This document shows, in pieces, positions 44,250 to 55,174 of a DNA stretch of 64,000 nucleotides. The notes beneath the pieces are model-generated. The model was not told the DNA's origin, did no database searches, and was given only the letters and a program-made list of their open reading frames with translations. Origin of the DNA: Exobasidium rhododendri (taxonomy: Eukaryota > Basidiomycota > Exobasidiomycetes > Exobasidiales > Exobasidiaceae); assembly GCA_026210745.1 (NCBI GenBank), contig CP110632.1, positions 4,711,001 to 4,775,000 on the forward strand, in the 5' to 3' direction. Numbering within the stretch: position 1 is the stretch's first letter; each line of letters opens with the position of its first letter. A program made the translations under genes and the position numbers.

Positions 44250-44516
44250 TATATATACGAGGCTTGAATTTGAAATTTAGACTATCCGCACGCGACATCT
44301 AAATACACATTACTAAGAAGTCACCGAGCTCCACTCTGCGATTTCTTCTCAATCTCTTCTCACTCTCTTCTTCCTTTTTCCTCCCATTACCATATAATTC
44401 GCTCTATCTTATTGACCGAAGGATCTGCACCTTCTTCTCATATCTGCGAAAAAATACTAGCTCTTATTTTGAAGCTTGTCTAGATTTACTCACCGCTACC
44501 CTAAATTCTCATCACG

Positions 44517-45753
44517 ATGCCACAGGGATACGCCATCGCCGACACAAAGAAGTGGTCCGACTTCAAGGTGATCGATTTTGACCTCAAAACAGCTGACGAT
44601 GATGATGTGACGCTAGATGTGCAATTTTGCGGTGTGTGCGGCTCAGATCACCACACCATCTCGGGCGGTTGGGGAGAGTTGGCTGTGAAAAAGGTGATTC
44701 CTGGCCACGAAATAGTCGGCAAAGTCACGGAAGTGGGAAAGAATGTCAAGGATATCAAGGTTGGCGACCGAGTTGGCGTGGGCGCACAAGTTGGATCGTG
44801 CATGGAGTGCACCTCTTGCAAGGAAGGTCACGAAAACTACTGCCTAGGCTCCCTGGACGGAAAGAAGGGTTGCGTCGACACCTACAATGCAAAGTACCCC
44901 AATGGAGATGAGGCACAGGGTGGCTACAGCACTGCCATTCGAGCCCATCAACAATTTGTGTTCCCCATTCCTGACAAGCTCAAGAGCGAGGATGCCGCTT
45001 CCATGCTCTGTGCGGGTTTGACCGTGTACAGTCCTTTGGTGAGAAACGGATGCGGTCCTGGCAAGCAGGTCGCCGTGATCGGGCTGGGTGGCCTTGGTCA
45101 CTATGCAGTATTGTTCGCCGTTGCCTTAGGAGCTGAGGTTACCGTGATCTCCCACTCGCCCAAGAAGAAGGAGGATGCGCTCAAGCTAGGAGCAAAGCAC
45201 TTTGTCTCGACGGGAGAAGAGGAGAATTGGTACGAGGCCTACGGACGAAGCAAGAAGGTGCGTCCTGTCGAAGACGGAGCATGACATTGAGCGGGAAGGG
45301 GGGGGAATTCGCTAATATCTTCATCTACTCTGCAGCCTTTTGACATCATCGTCTGTACTGCTTCCTCCAACGCTATCGATCTTCCCTCCATGCTCAAGAC
45401 GGTGTCTGTCTTTGGAAACTGCGTCGTGGTAGGCATGCCCGAAGACGCATTCAGCCTACGATCGCAGCACTTTGCCGGCAACGGAGCAAGTTTGCAAGGT
45501 GAGTAGTTCCTTTTCTTGAAAGTACATCTTACGCCCTGCTCATCACAAAGTCTTCTTCTTTGCTACAGGGAGCCACATCGGATCGAAAGAGGACGCCCTC
45601 GCAATGCTCAAGCTCGCTGCAGAAAAGGACATCAAGCCCTGGATCGAAGTGCTAGACATGAAGGATTGTGGTAAAGCTATTGAACGGGTGGCAAACAACG
45701 ACATCCGCTACCGCTTTGTGCTTCGTCAAGACATCAAGCCGGTGTCAGAGTAA
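44517..45753 (+). CDS. Zinc-dependent NADP alcohol dehydrogenase (cinnamyl-ADH / Adh6 type)
   Basis: Three exons, 44517-45257, 45336-45498 and 45569-45753, 362 aa. It belongs to the MDR superfamily. The catalytic zinc ligands are Cys and His in FCGVCGSDHH and IPGHEIVG; the structural zinc loop is CMECTSCKEGHENYC with its four cysteines. The nucleotide fold reads VAVIGLGGLGHYAVLFAVALG. The closest named group is the cinnamyl-alcohol-dehydrogenase-like Adh6/Adh7 enzymes, which reduce aromatic and branched aldehydes with NADPH in the cytosol. All introns have GT/AG borders and the frame runs to FVLRQDIKPVSE. The start ATG lies 268 bp after the Tc1 element, which may have displaced part of its upstream region. 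Confidence 0.93.
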
Positions 45754-45870
45754 TCTGCACATCTGCTCTTCATCACGAAACTTCACGCCATTGTAATTAC
45801 GACGAAATAACATGGGAATAGACCGCTCCTTTTTTTACATTTGATTCTACGAGATATATATTTCCCCTCT

Positions 45871-46784
45871 TCATGCAATGTGCTCTTTGGGCTTTGGTGC
45901 AAGGGATCCCAGGGGCATAAATTTGGCAAAGGGGTGACCAACTTCGAGCAGAAGAAGGGCTGTGCCGTTGTAGAAGAGATTGAAGGAGACGACGATGAAG
46001 AGCGCACCAGCAGTCTGCGGAGGAGGAAGAGAGAGACAAGGAGAGTGTAAGTATGGGAGATGAGGGTGCAACCGTGTAAGCTACACTACAGGCAATGACT
46101 CACAGTAACGCAGCTCTTGCTGCCCGTCATGAGACCAATACCGAAGCAGATGAGAATCGTGTTGATGAGCGATAGAGAGCACAAGACAGCAATGGCAGTC
46201 CTCTGAGCGGCAATGAGTAGTAAGAAGAGAACGGCAAACGAGATCAAGAGGTAGATACCAGCCGCTCCATTGATTTGTTCCACAGCCAAGGTGGGGTTGG
46301 TAGGATTTGCAGTGAGGAAGGCCTCAGCGATGCCGGCCCATGGCAAGAAGTTGACGGCAAGACCAAGAATAATAGCTGCTACGTTCAAAAACAGAGCGGC
46401 ACCAAATGTGTTACCGGTGAATAATTCACCGACTCCACACAGGAAGAGAAGCACGAATCCCATGGGAATACCATTCATGATCCATGCGTTGATGTGCACG
46501 GTACCAGCCGTTCCGACGAGGAGATTTCCCAAGAACCAGGTGCTTGCACCGACACAGTACGATCCCAGAGGAAGCGGCAACGCCAATTTACGATGCACCG
46601 AGCTGGGAAAGGCTGGTTGGCTCGTCTGTAGAGCGTGTCCATGAGCAGTCACGACTTGCTCGAGCTTCTGGAACCTGTCTTCGTCGGAGCTTCCATTTGT
46701 CCTTGAAACACCATTGGCGTGGTGGTTGTTGTTGTTGTTGTTGTGGGAGAGGTCTCCAGCGGGGTGGGTGTGTACTTCAGACAT
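45871..46784 (-). CDS. AceTr-family (GPR1/FUN34/YaaH) acetate/ammonia transporter, copy A
   Basis: Two exons, 46784-46104 and 46014-45871, 274 aa. A cytosolic Asn/His-rich N-terminus (a run of six Asn from an AAC/AAT-type repeat) precedes six transmembrane helices. Family landmarks are the entrance block LALPLPLGSYCVGAST (usually NPAPLG), GELFTGNTFGAALF (compare E-F-x-x-G-N-T-F-G-A), FLPWAGIAEAFL and the C-terminal helix ALFIVVSFNLFYNGTALLLLE. Members carry acetate, other short carboxylates or ammonia across the plasma membrane. The LPLPLG in place of NPAPLG is a real deviation from the consensus and may change selectivity. It is divergently arranged with a second family member at 48042. Confidence 0.85.
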
Positions 46785-48041
46785 GGCTATGGTCTTTTGT
46801 GTGTAGGGGAAGGGAAGAAGAATTGGGAAGGGGAGATATGCAACGAAGGGGATGGAGGTGGTGAGCGAGGATGTGTAGGGAGGGGTCCAGGTTGCAGAAG
46901 AGATTGGGGAGTAGATCTTGCCAGTGCCGGCTCTCTTTAATAAGGTCTTCTCTCTGGGGGCCGCTTTCTTTTCACTCTTTCCAGTGAGGAGTAATCTTGC
47001 CCCAGTCTAGGCTCTTTTCTTACCGTAGGGAGATGCGATGTAATGCTGCAGTTCGGGGACCCCACATCTACCTTCCATCTTTTCCTCCTCTCTGTACAAG
47101 AGAACTATTGCGGCGGAATGTAACATTAGTCAAGTCAACGATATTGCTCGAATACAAACACGCACATCTCCTCCCTTCCCCCCTCCCATCTTGGATAAGA
47201 GATGGGGAAAAAAAAGAAAAAAGGGGACGGAATTCAAGGGACCGACTTGACTGGACGTGATAGACAATACTACACAAATTCAATTCGATTCGCCAATTTA
47301 TAAAGTCGTCGAACGTATTGCATGCGTCGGACCATCCGAGACGAGGCGCATACAAAGGGGGGAAAAGAGGCTTATGTCGCTTACAAGGCCTGCACGGAAA
47401 TGTCGGGCCATCTCTTCAAATGGAAAACGCGGCTCGGGACATCCATGCAACGTCTATATTCGCGTTGAGAGGCAGAAGACGAGTGTCGCGCGCTCTTTTC
47501 GATCGAGGTGGAAAGAGATCCTTCCATCCCCCACATCTTCATTTTGTATTGGACAGGGCTTCTTACCCTTACTCAAACACTCGTTCCTGCGCATACATTC
47601 CCCCTGAGACCTGAGACCCTTCTTGTGTAATAAGGGAGCGGGGGGGGCAGTCGAGCACTCTATTTGAAAAAAACGGACTTGGCTCAATAGTGTTAATGGA
47701 AATCGAGGGAAAAAAGGGGGGGCCCCAGGTCTTGCCTAGACTCGAGGCGGAGACTTTAAACGCATAAGACGGGCGGACAGCACTTCCCTTGCATGCCCGC
47801 TTGCCTTCTCATGGGATCTTTCTTATTGGGGAATCTGGTGCGGGGTGAGAGTTAAAATGCTTTTGCAACCTCATCGAGCCGACGGAATAGAGCGGTGGAC
47901 TTTTTTTGCACTTAATTGGGCACCAAGATTGTTGTTCGTCATCCATCCTCCCCTCTTCATCTCTTGTTACTCCCCCACCTACCTCCTCCTTCCATCTTCA
48001 CCCTCTTCCCAACCCACACATATCGCCTCCTCCCATCAAGC
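46785..48041. promoter_or_regulatory. Shared divergent promoter region of the two AceTr genes
   Basis: A 1,257-bp spacer with transporter genes leaving in both directions. It has several poly-A/poly-G tracts (47207-47222, 47640-47648, 47710-47725). No RNA gene or transposon is seen. Co-regulation by carbon or ammonium signals is inference from the arrangement. Confidence 0.5.
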
Positions 48042-48959
48042 ATGTCTTCTACTCCGGAAAAAGGTCTGCACGGCGGCCACACTCTAGAGCCTGTCCTCAC
48101 AAACGGCGGCCACGAAGCTGTCACCACTCAGACGCCTCTGTTCCCCGACTTCCACAGGTGCGGTCTCCCTTTATTCTCTTCAGTCAAAGTAGTAGTTGGC
48201 AGGCCTGACTAAAAACACTTTCTTCTCCTCCTCCTCCGTCCCACAGAAAACTCGCTGATCCTACCGCTTTCGCCTGGCTCGCGTTTGGCCTGGTCCTCAT
48301 CCTCTTTGGCATCACCCTGATTGGAGCTCGTGGAATCGTCTTGTACAATGCCATTGTTCCTGGTGCACTCGCGTTGGGATCCGTCCTGCTCACCTTGGCC
48401 ACTATCTTCGAATTCATCGCCGGACGAACATTCCCTGCTACCCTGTTCGGTATCTACTCTGGCTTCACCAGCGCTTTTGTTGTCCTTCACGTTCCATGGT
48501 TCGGTTTGACCGGATCCTACTCTGGTACCACACCCAACACATATGCGACCGGTGGAGAGGCAGCTGCGGAATACGGTGCCATGCAGGGTCTATGGTTGAG
48601 CAGTGAGTACATAGCCCGATTTTGTCTGATGCTTGATGAATTTTGCACTGTTCTGATCTCTGTCTTGTGTCTTCACAGCTTTCGTCATCTTGACTGCTCT
48701 CCTCTTGCTCGCTGCCACACATCAATCCGTCATCCTGATCGTCTTCCTCACCTCGCTAGAAATCTTCTTTATCTTGCACATGTCTGATTTCTTGGTCAAC
48801 GGAGACATCAGCCCTGATTCATCCCTCACAAAGGCATCCGGTGCATTCGCCATCCTCAGTGGTCTCATCTCTTGGTACATGGCCCTCGCAAGTTTGTTGA
48901 CAAAGGAAAGTGCCTACTTCACTCTCCCAACCTTTGAGCTCGTCAAGAGTTCAATCTAA
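48042..48959 (+). CDS. AceTr-family (GPR1/FUN34/YaaH) transporter, copy B
   Basis: Three exons, 48042-48157, 48247-48602 and 48679-48959, 250 aa. Six hydrophobic helices follow a 39-residue cytosolic head. The family signature is visible as RKLADPTAFAWLAFGLVLIL (position of NPGPLGL), IFEFIAGRTFPATLFGIYSG (compare E-F-x-x-G-N-T-F-x-A) and VPWFGLTGSYSG. The last helix (AILSGLISWYMALASLLTKE) plus TLPTFEL is the usual C-terminus. It is more diverged from consensus than copy A, and the two share limited identity, so they are not recent duplicates. Substrate unknown (carboxylate or ammonium export or import). Confidence 0.82.
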
Positions 48960-49399
48960 AGCGAAAAGGAGTCCTGCCCAATGTAAATGTAAAGTTTGAC
49001 CTTTCTCGTCCTGCAAATTGATAACCCTATTACTGCTAGCTGTCGTGACTTATACCGCCTGCCGATGTGTGTGTGTGTGTGTGTGTGTGTGAAGCGTTCG
49101 CATTGATCTGTCACAACTATCCGCTCTTAATCTCCTTTTGGCCCACCTACTTCGAGGAGACGCACGGAGGTAAAAGGACGGCGCTCTGCAACCTGACCAG
49201 AGGTGCGCACTAGAAACAAGCGGGCGCTCAATGTACCCCGCTCTGGGATCAAAGAAGTACAGTATATAGTTTATTTTCCACCGCCGCGCTTAAAGATCTC
49301 GTCTTTTGCCTGACCAGCTCCCCCGCTCCCCCGCTCCTTGCTCCTCTCCCTTTTCCCCTGCAGCTATGCCTTCCACCCTCTGATACGGGCAACAGGAAG
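48960..49399. other. Intergenic with TG microsatellite
   Basis: A 440-bp spacer with a (TG)13 run at 49066-49091, upstream of the Zn2Cys6 gene. No gene seen. Confidence 0.55.
49066..49091. repeat. (TG)13 microsatellite
   Basis: An uninterrupted dinucleotide run, about 310 bp upstream of the transcription factor start. Confidence 0.95.
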
Positions 49400-51355
49400 A
49401 TGACGGCGACAGCGACAAGGCCAGTACCGGCAGCGGAAAGGATCCGGGGCGCTCATGCTTGTGATCGATGCTGTCAGATGAAGGTACGATGTAATGGACA
49501 GACTCCTTGTGATCACTGCAAGAACATAAGTAAAGCGTGCATTTATCTTGCCAAAAAGAAACGAGGACCTCCCAAAGGTTGCCCAGCTCGCGGAGGAAGG
49601 AAACGACTGAGTGAGACAGAGCCGACCTTGCAGCAAAGTGTCAACAGTGAGAAGCATGACACTACAGCTCCGCGAGATCAACCACCATCTCAAGCGTATA
49701 CTAGTCCTTTCCAACAAAGCGGCGGCATCCACCCTCTTGAATCGTTTTCATCCTCGAGCCAGCATAGCGTTTCTTGGGAGAACCCTCTACGTGATCGACA
49801 GACAACACCACCATCTCATTCTCTGCATGAGTCTACTATCAGCAGCCTGTTGGACATCTATCTCGCCTTCGTTCATCCGCATTGGCCTATCATTTATCTG
49901 CCGCTCTTGAGAGATCTACACGAGTTGCGAGGAAAAGAGCCACTCCTCTTTGAGGTGGTGCTTTCAGTGGCAGCTGCTACCTATGATCAAAGCATCGATC
50001 AAGATTCGGCTGACTCGTCGAACATATCATTTCTATCCACCAAGACGAGCAATCAAATGGTGGAGTATGTGAGGAGTCAGCTCCTCGGGAACAGCATACC
50101 GCGTCGCATTGAGACCATACAAGCATTGATATTGATCAGCGTGGTAGATTTAGGTTATGGAAGACCTTCGCAAGCCTATCAATTTGGAGGTATTGCATGT
50201 CGAATGGCGTTCGATCTTGGCCTACATGAAACCAACTTTGAGCGAGTTCCTCCTCACAAGAAACAAGAAGGTCTTCGTGTGCTTTGGGGTTGCTACATCC
50301 TCGACAAGATACTCTCTGCCGTACTTCAAAAGCCAGTCATGATGCGCAGAGAAGACATCGATGTCGCCTTTCCTGATACAATGGAACGGGACGAGTATGA
50401 TCTATGGCTATCAGGACCGTCTCGACGCTTTGTCTCATCGAGAATCTACACTGGGATGGAGTACGCCAAAGTGCACTGCCTTTCCTCCTTTCAGGCCTGG
50501 GCGAATGTCATGCACATCCTGGAGCAGATCCTGGGTAGTGTCTATAGTCGTCGAGCGATGCAAGAGCGTAGAGGCAGTTCAAGACAGATGTACGATGCGA
50601 TCCTTGCCAGATTGGATGGAGAATTACGCTTGTGGAAGGAGTCTCTTCCGGCACATTTACAGTGGAGCAACGATCACTCTGGCGTAGGTCCGCACTTCTT
50701 GACTCTGCGAGCTTGGTACTACGCATGCTTACTACTTCTCAACCGACCGAGGATCCCCTGCTTCGAGGTCAGAAGAAGGGGGAGCAACGGCGCAGGAGAA
50801 GGAGGAGGAGGACGAGGAGACAAACATACATCGTCGATGAACAGCGGGACAGAAATCTGTAAATTGGCAGCAGAAGCGATCTGCGACATCATGGAGACGT
50901 ACGAGGGGACATTTCGGACAAGGAAGATCCCGTCCTCATGGGTCTATCTGATCTTTCAAGCGGCTACCATCCATTCCAGCTTTTCATCAACCTCGCAAAC
51001 CCATCCTATTGATTATCTATCACCAGAAAGACGAGAGAGTGCAAGAAGATTCGATGAGTGTATACAGTGGTTGAGCCGGATCTCCCAAACCTGGACTTCC
51101 GCCAGCCATCATGTCGACACGCTGAAGAGTCTCGAGCATGTCAGTGCCCTCACTCGTCCGGCCACTCCTGTCACGAACACGATGGGCATCCCAAGGCTCC
51201 TGGAGTATTCTTTGGCGGCGGCGTCGTCGTCGTCAACATCACCGACAACGGTGCCGGATTCCAACGAAGCGTGGCAAGCATTTTGGAACGACATGCCCGC
51301 CTCCAGTGAAGATGCCAATTCGTGGGAGCACTTCGGCGTACTGTTTGCCCAGTGA
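49400..51355 (+). CDS. Zn2Cys6 (GAL4-type) transcription factor A
   Basis: A single exon, 651 aa. The binuclear zinc cluster lies at residues 21-48: CDRCCQMKVRC, then CDHCKNISKAC, giving C-x2-C-x6-C-x5-C-x2-C-x6-C. The basic linker AKKKRGPPKGCP follows directly. After a disordered Ser/Gln region, the fungal-specific regulatory domain begins near residue 150 (LLDIYLAFVHPHWPIIYLP) and shows the AYQFGGIACRMAFDLGLH block and WGCYILDKILSAVLQKP. It is nuclear and probably binds CGG half-sites. The linker RGPPKG is common in sugar- and xylan-type regulators but does not identify a target. The gene is convergent with secreted paralogue 1 only 60 bp away; a 12-bp tandem repeat spans the junction. Confidence 0.93.
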   Translation: MTATATRPVPAAERIRGAHACDRCCQMKVRCNGQTPCDHCKNISKACIYLAKKKRGPPKGCPARGGRKRLSETEPTLQQSVNSEKHDTTAPRDQPPSQAYTSPFQQSGGIHPLESFSSSSQHSVSWENPLRDRQTTPPSHSLHESTISSLLDIYLAFVHPHWPIIYLPLLRDLHELRGKEPLLFEVVLSVAAATYDQSIDQDSADSSNISFLSTKTSNQMVEYVRSQLLGNSIPRRIETIQALILISVVDLGYGRPSQAYQFGGIACRMAFDLGLHETNFERVPPHKKQEGLRVLWGCYILDKILSAVLQKPVMMRREDIDVAFPDTMERDEYDLWLSGPSRRFVSSRIYTGMEYAKVHCLSSFQAWANVMHILEQILGSVYSRRAMQERRGSSRQMYDAILARLDGELRLWKESLPAHLQWSNDHSGVGPHFLTLRAWYYACLLLLNRPRIPCFEVRRRGSNGAGEGGGGRGDKHTSSMNSGTEICKLAAEAICDIMETYEGTFRTRKIPSSWVYLIFQAATIHSSFSSTSQTHPIDYLSPERRESARRFDECIQWLSRISQTWTSASHHVDTLKSLEHVSALTRPATPVTNTMGIPRLLEYSLAAASSSSTSPTTVPDSNEAWQAFWNDMPASSEDANSWEHFGVLFAQ

Positions 51356-51399
51356 TGCACGCTGTGATGCACTCAGTGACGCACGCGGTGACGCACTCA
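51352..51399. repeat. Four tandem 12-bp repeats between convergent genes
   Basis: Four adjacent units of the form GTGAYGCACNCN (GTGATGCACGCT, GTGATGCACTCA, GTGACGCACGCG, GTGACGCACTCA). The first overlaps the stop codon of the Zn2Cys6 gene; the array ends 17 bp before the stop of secreted paralogue 1. Confidence 0.95.
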
Positions 51400-51415
51400 A
51401 TGGCGAATTGGTCGT

Positions 51416-51908
51416 TCAATACAAAGTCGCAGACCTTGTGCCTGCCAGTAATTCGTGCTGACACTGCAGAGGTATGACGTCCTCCATCCTGAGTGTCGGT
51501 GGCATCGGATATCCTGTTCGGTGTGTCAATGGATACTGATGGCCCAAGATTATGATTGGTCGACCTTTCTTCTTATAGGTGGTGAACCGCCTTCCCTCCC
51601 CTCGTTCTTTCCACTTCTTCCCTGGCTCGACTTCTACAGGGTCTTCGTCGTTGTCGTCATCCTTGTCCTTGCCGTTCAGGAGTGTCAGTGCTTTCGTCGC
51701 CATGTTCACCTTCTTCACCCACATCCTTCTGGAAGGAGCTCGCTTCGCCACCTTTGGCTGCAGTGTCACAATGTTTCAATCTAAGTGCGACATGTATCAA
51801 GTTTGTGACAACAAGACTCACCGCAATCGGACGACAGAGGATGCATTGCAGAGTGGAGAGAAGTAGCACGGAGCAGACGCCTGCTCCAGTCAATCGCATA
51901 TCGCGCAT
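51416..51908 (-). CDS. Small predicted secreted protein, paralogue 1
   Basis: Two exons, 51908-51822 and 51757-51416, 142 aa. Exon 1 is essentially a signal peptide (VCSVLLLSTLQCILCRPIA, with two in-frame ATGs at residues 1 and 4). The intron is GTGAGT...CTGCAG, 64 nt. The mature protein starts with a basic, tryptophan-containing core (RRMWVKKVNMATKALTLLNG), then an acidic Asp-rich patch and a Lys/Arg-rich region (KKWKERGEGRRFTTYKKKG) and ends with a Pro/Tyr-rich tail. It shares length, intron position and core with the gene at 54066-54570 (motif W-x-x-K-V-x-x-A-T-K-A-L-[ST]-L). No known family. Secreted effector-like proteins of plant-associated basidiomycetes have this size and architecture, but that role is inference. 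Confidence 0.72.
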
Positions 51909-52660
51909 GCAGTAAGAGATGGGAAGAGTCTAGTCAACAGCAGAAGCAGAGGCAGGACTGTTAGCGGCCTCTTTCGACCGAGCCGCAACGCAGGAAAGAT
52001 GTTTGCGAGACACGCCTTTAATCGCGAGAGGCAGTCCTCCAAGTGACGCCTGAGACAGCGCCTCGTATTCATAACATCCCTTTGTTTGCATAGCATAGGT
52101 ATACGACGTGAAATTGGGGCCGCTTTCTGGTAGCTAGTCACCTATGAATCTCAAGCTGGAACAGCGTGCTATGTATCCCATCACATCAGAGTATGATCCA
52201 ATGGCATATCTCACCTTTCTGTTTCGCTTAAAAGAATTTCTTCTTGCTCATCAAATAGCACGCATCCCAACGGCCAGAACAAAATACCAATCGCAGAGTT
52301 GGCTGTGCAATTGCCAAATACTGGCAATATATAGCCTTTCTGGAGTTACGCTCCCGATTTAGCTCCTAGAAACATGATGATGATGAGCTGAATGTCAACG
52401 GTCAGAAGGAGGCAACCTATCCTTGCTCTCGACGACGAAATATGGATGAGGAACTGTGTTATAAAAGCCCCAAATCTACTTCACCTTTACTAGTGTAAAT
52501 CTGAACGCAAGCCCCAAATCATCTTGTCGCAAATCTGAATTTAGCGCTGCCAATCGCGAACGCGTTAGGAGCAGCAATTCTATAATAATTTTATTATTTT
52601 CCGCACTGCAAGATCATCACTTCCCTTTGCTCTGTTTCCAGCTTCTTTCCATCCACCCCC
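51909..52660. other. Intergenic, no gene seen
   Basis: A 752-bp spacer with AT-rich patches near 52580-52600. No convincing frame, tRNA or repeat; presumed promoters of the two divergent flanking genes. Confidence 0.5.
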
Positions 52661-53326
52661 ATGGCCCTGATGATGCCGCCAGGCCTTGAAGATCATCTCT
52701 TGCCGCTAGCAGCAGTAGACTTGATGCCTACCGTCGTGGAAGATAAGACAGATCCTTACGACACGCAAACGACTCTCGTCTTTTACCTGACAAGGCATCT
52801 CACCGATGCACAAGATGGACAGATCCGCCATCAGCTCGAGCAACCCATCGAAGACTTTCAGAAATACGTGCGATACTACAAATGGGAGGTAAACAGATGA
52901 CAACGAAGCCATATGGAGCATGTGATGATCGTAATATTGATTGCCATCACCACACAAATTCACCAGCATGAGCAGGACGGTACTTTGGAAGACGTGAGGC
53001 GCATCGCATACGGCACGAGCGTACTTCACGATCCGCATCAGGACCATTGCATCGTATTTATTGACAGGCAGTCTACTCAGGATGATACAGTGCTCATTGT
53101 AGAGTGTGTCATGGATCCTGAGACGGAAAGTCTACCAGCAGGCTCTATCAGGACAAGGGGTCGTATGGCGGCATCGACGGCACACTGTGCAATCATCAAT
53201 TCAGAACTTGGCAACATGTATCTGGTAGAATTTCTGCGAAGCGAAAGTGCAGAGTGGAAGGGCGAGTTGCACTTTCATCAAGAGGAAGTAGATGCAGAGG
53301 GGGAGGAGCCTGGTGATCTGTTCTGA
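52661..53326 (+). CDS. Unknown soluble protein
   Basis: Two exons, 52661-52888 and 52967-53326, 195 aa; intron GTAAAC...CACCAG. The sequence alternates strands and helices (TQTTLVFYLTRHLTDAQDG, then HCIVFIDRQSTQDDTVLIV and ELGNMYLVEFLRS), suggesting a small alpha/beta protein without signal peptide or membrane segment. Acidic C-terminus (EEVDAEGEEPGDLF). I recognise no family or active-site motif. It stands between the two secreted paralogues and may or may not belong to the same functional group. The weak donor (GTAAAC) makes the exon border less sure than elsewhere. Confidence 0.55.
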
Positions 53327-54065
53327 CTAGATCATTGTCTTTGAGTCATGCTGACTACAAAAGACAATTTCTATCCTACTTCCATGAGATCCGAGGCCAA
53401 CCTTTCCTGCCTATAGGCGTTGGGCTACACCAGTCATTTGACGTCCTCATCAATGGTTATTTAAGAGGTAGAGGAACCTCATTGTCCCTATCTTACAACT
53501 TGTATGGGCTGACTGATATGCTGTCTTCATGTGGACTTGACATGTGTATCACTCAGACTTTAACTTTAATCCCAAGACTCCCCCTCCCCCTTATCCTTGG
53601 TTCCATCGAGTGCATGTCCAGGCGAACATTAAAAAGAGAATTGATACGCTGGTCTCACCTGACTTCCATTCTACATTGGGTTGCGACATTCATGCATATC
53701 GTGTGCAAGTACTACAACGACTTGTCCTTCAGCTCAGGGAGGTCAGGTGTACGCTTTATAGACTTTAGTTGGCATAACATCCCCTTCCGTCGGCACCGTG
53801 ATATGGACGGCGAACAAGACGTCGGAGGAGTACTTTGAAGTGCAAGATCATATCGTCCAAACGCTTTGTCGATGGTAATGGCTTCTTCTGGAAATAATTC
53901 TCTTTTTTCGCTGAAGAAAGTAATGCTATGAATTTGAATGGTATCGAGACGACATCAAATACTAAAACACAAGGCTTGGAGAGGAGAGGATACTTTCTTG
54001 TTGTTGTGCAGGTCGTTTTCGAAGAACATTGACGCACTGACGTGGGTGAGGACCGAGATAGGGGG
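53327..54065. other. Intergenic, no gene seen
   Basis: A 739-bp AT-rich spacer. Open frames on both strands here start at non-ATG codons or lack splice partners and homology, so none is called. Confidence 0.5.
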
Positions 54066-54570
54066 TCAGACAATGACGTGCGGACAGCGTGCCATCGTTG
54101 TCAACCTTTCCTCTCTGTGTATTGTAGGGCTACTCCCAATTGTTGGCCCCTTTTCGACGACCGTCTTCTCTGTTCTTGCTCCTGTCATCTTCTCCGTTTC
54201 CACGTCCTTGCTCTTGCCCTTGCTCTCATCCTTGCACCTTCTCCTCTTCTCCTCGTCTTCTTTGCCTTTAGGACTGACAAGAGAGAGCGCCTTTGTTGCC
54301 AGCTCGACCTTTGCCTTCCATCTCCTTTGCAAAGGAGTAGCCGAGCTCACTTCGATATACCGTTGACCAGGAAGCGTGTCGTGCAGATCTTGTTCGGAAA
54401 GCTGAGCGTCGGTCTGCGTGGGAAGATAGAAGGACACGACCGGTAAGCAGAAAGACACGATTCCCCCTCAGTCGTCTAATCGGCAAACTTACAGGAATGG
54501 GGCAAGACACGGTCACTCGGAAGACGGAGAACGCAAATGTCGTAAAGACACCAGCTCTGATGATATGCAT
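54066..54570 (-). CDS. Small predicted secreted protein, paralogue 2
   Basis: Two exons, 54570-54493 and 54413-54066, 141 aa. Exon 1 is a signal peptide (MHIIRAGVFTTFAFSVFRVT, then VSCPIP); the intron is GTAAGT...ACGCAG, 79 nt, in the same place and phase as in paralogue 1. The mature protein has QRRWKAKVELATKALSLVSP, aligning with RRMWVKKVNMATKALTLLNG of paralogue 1, then a charged Lys/Glu run (KGKEDEEKRRRCKDESKGKS) and a Thr/Glu-rich tail. The two mature proteins are weakly conserved outside the core, as expected for fast-evolving secreted proteins. Same strand as paralogue 1. Function unknown. Confidence 0.72.
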
Positions 54571-55174
54571 GATTCTTTATGAGAACCCGAAGATGTGGAG
54601 TGATGTCGAGATAAGGAAGAATCAAGAAGAGAGAGAGAGAGTCATAATGGTCGCGCAGAGCACCTTGCAGAATGTTGGGCGTCCAGGCGTGGCGTAAGAA
54701 CGAGGAAGTGGCTCATTCAACGCCGTGCACAGCATGTCATTGCTGGTGTGGGGGGGCTTGTATAGCGCTGGAACAGACTGACGCTCGTATGAGCTCTATA
54801 AATAGTACGACAGTAAGCAACATGACAGGTGATCCCACATGATTAGCAGGTCCGGGTAGGTTTCCCTCAATGTCGGAAGTGATATGAAAGGCAACTTCAC
54901 ATGTGATTGCACTTTCACCTTTCCAGTGCTGACGACTTTTCTCAAACACATAGACTCGCACACAACCGTCGAGGGTAGTCAGTATCAGATTCCTCGTGCG
55001 GTCTATACATCTCTCCCCGCCTCGAATTGTCCCACCGGAATAGCAAGATGGAGGACGTTTGTGGCTCTCCGTCAGCGCGACACAAGAGCAACAGCCTAGC
55101 GTAAAGGCGTAACTTTGTACTGCCGCAATGTCCGTTTAGTTATATAAACTCCAAATCTCGCATTTCCTATTCAG
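54571..55174. other. Intergenic, no gene seen
   Basis: A 604-bp spacer upstream of paralogue 2 and of tRNA-Leu. Nothing recognisable. Confidence 0.5.

Noticed and set aside
53335-53838. 167-aa plus-strand frame
   Set aside because: Starts at TTG, has no ATG context, no domain and mixed composition; treated as intergenic.
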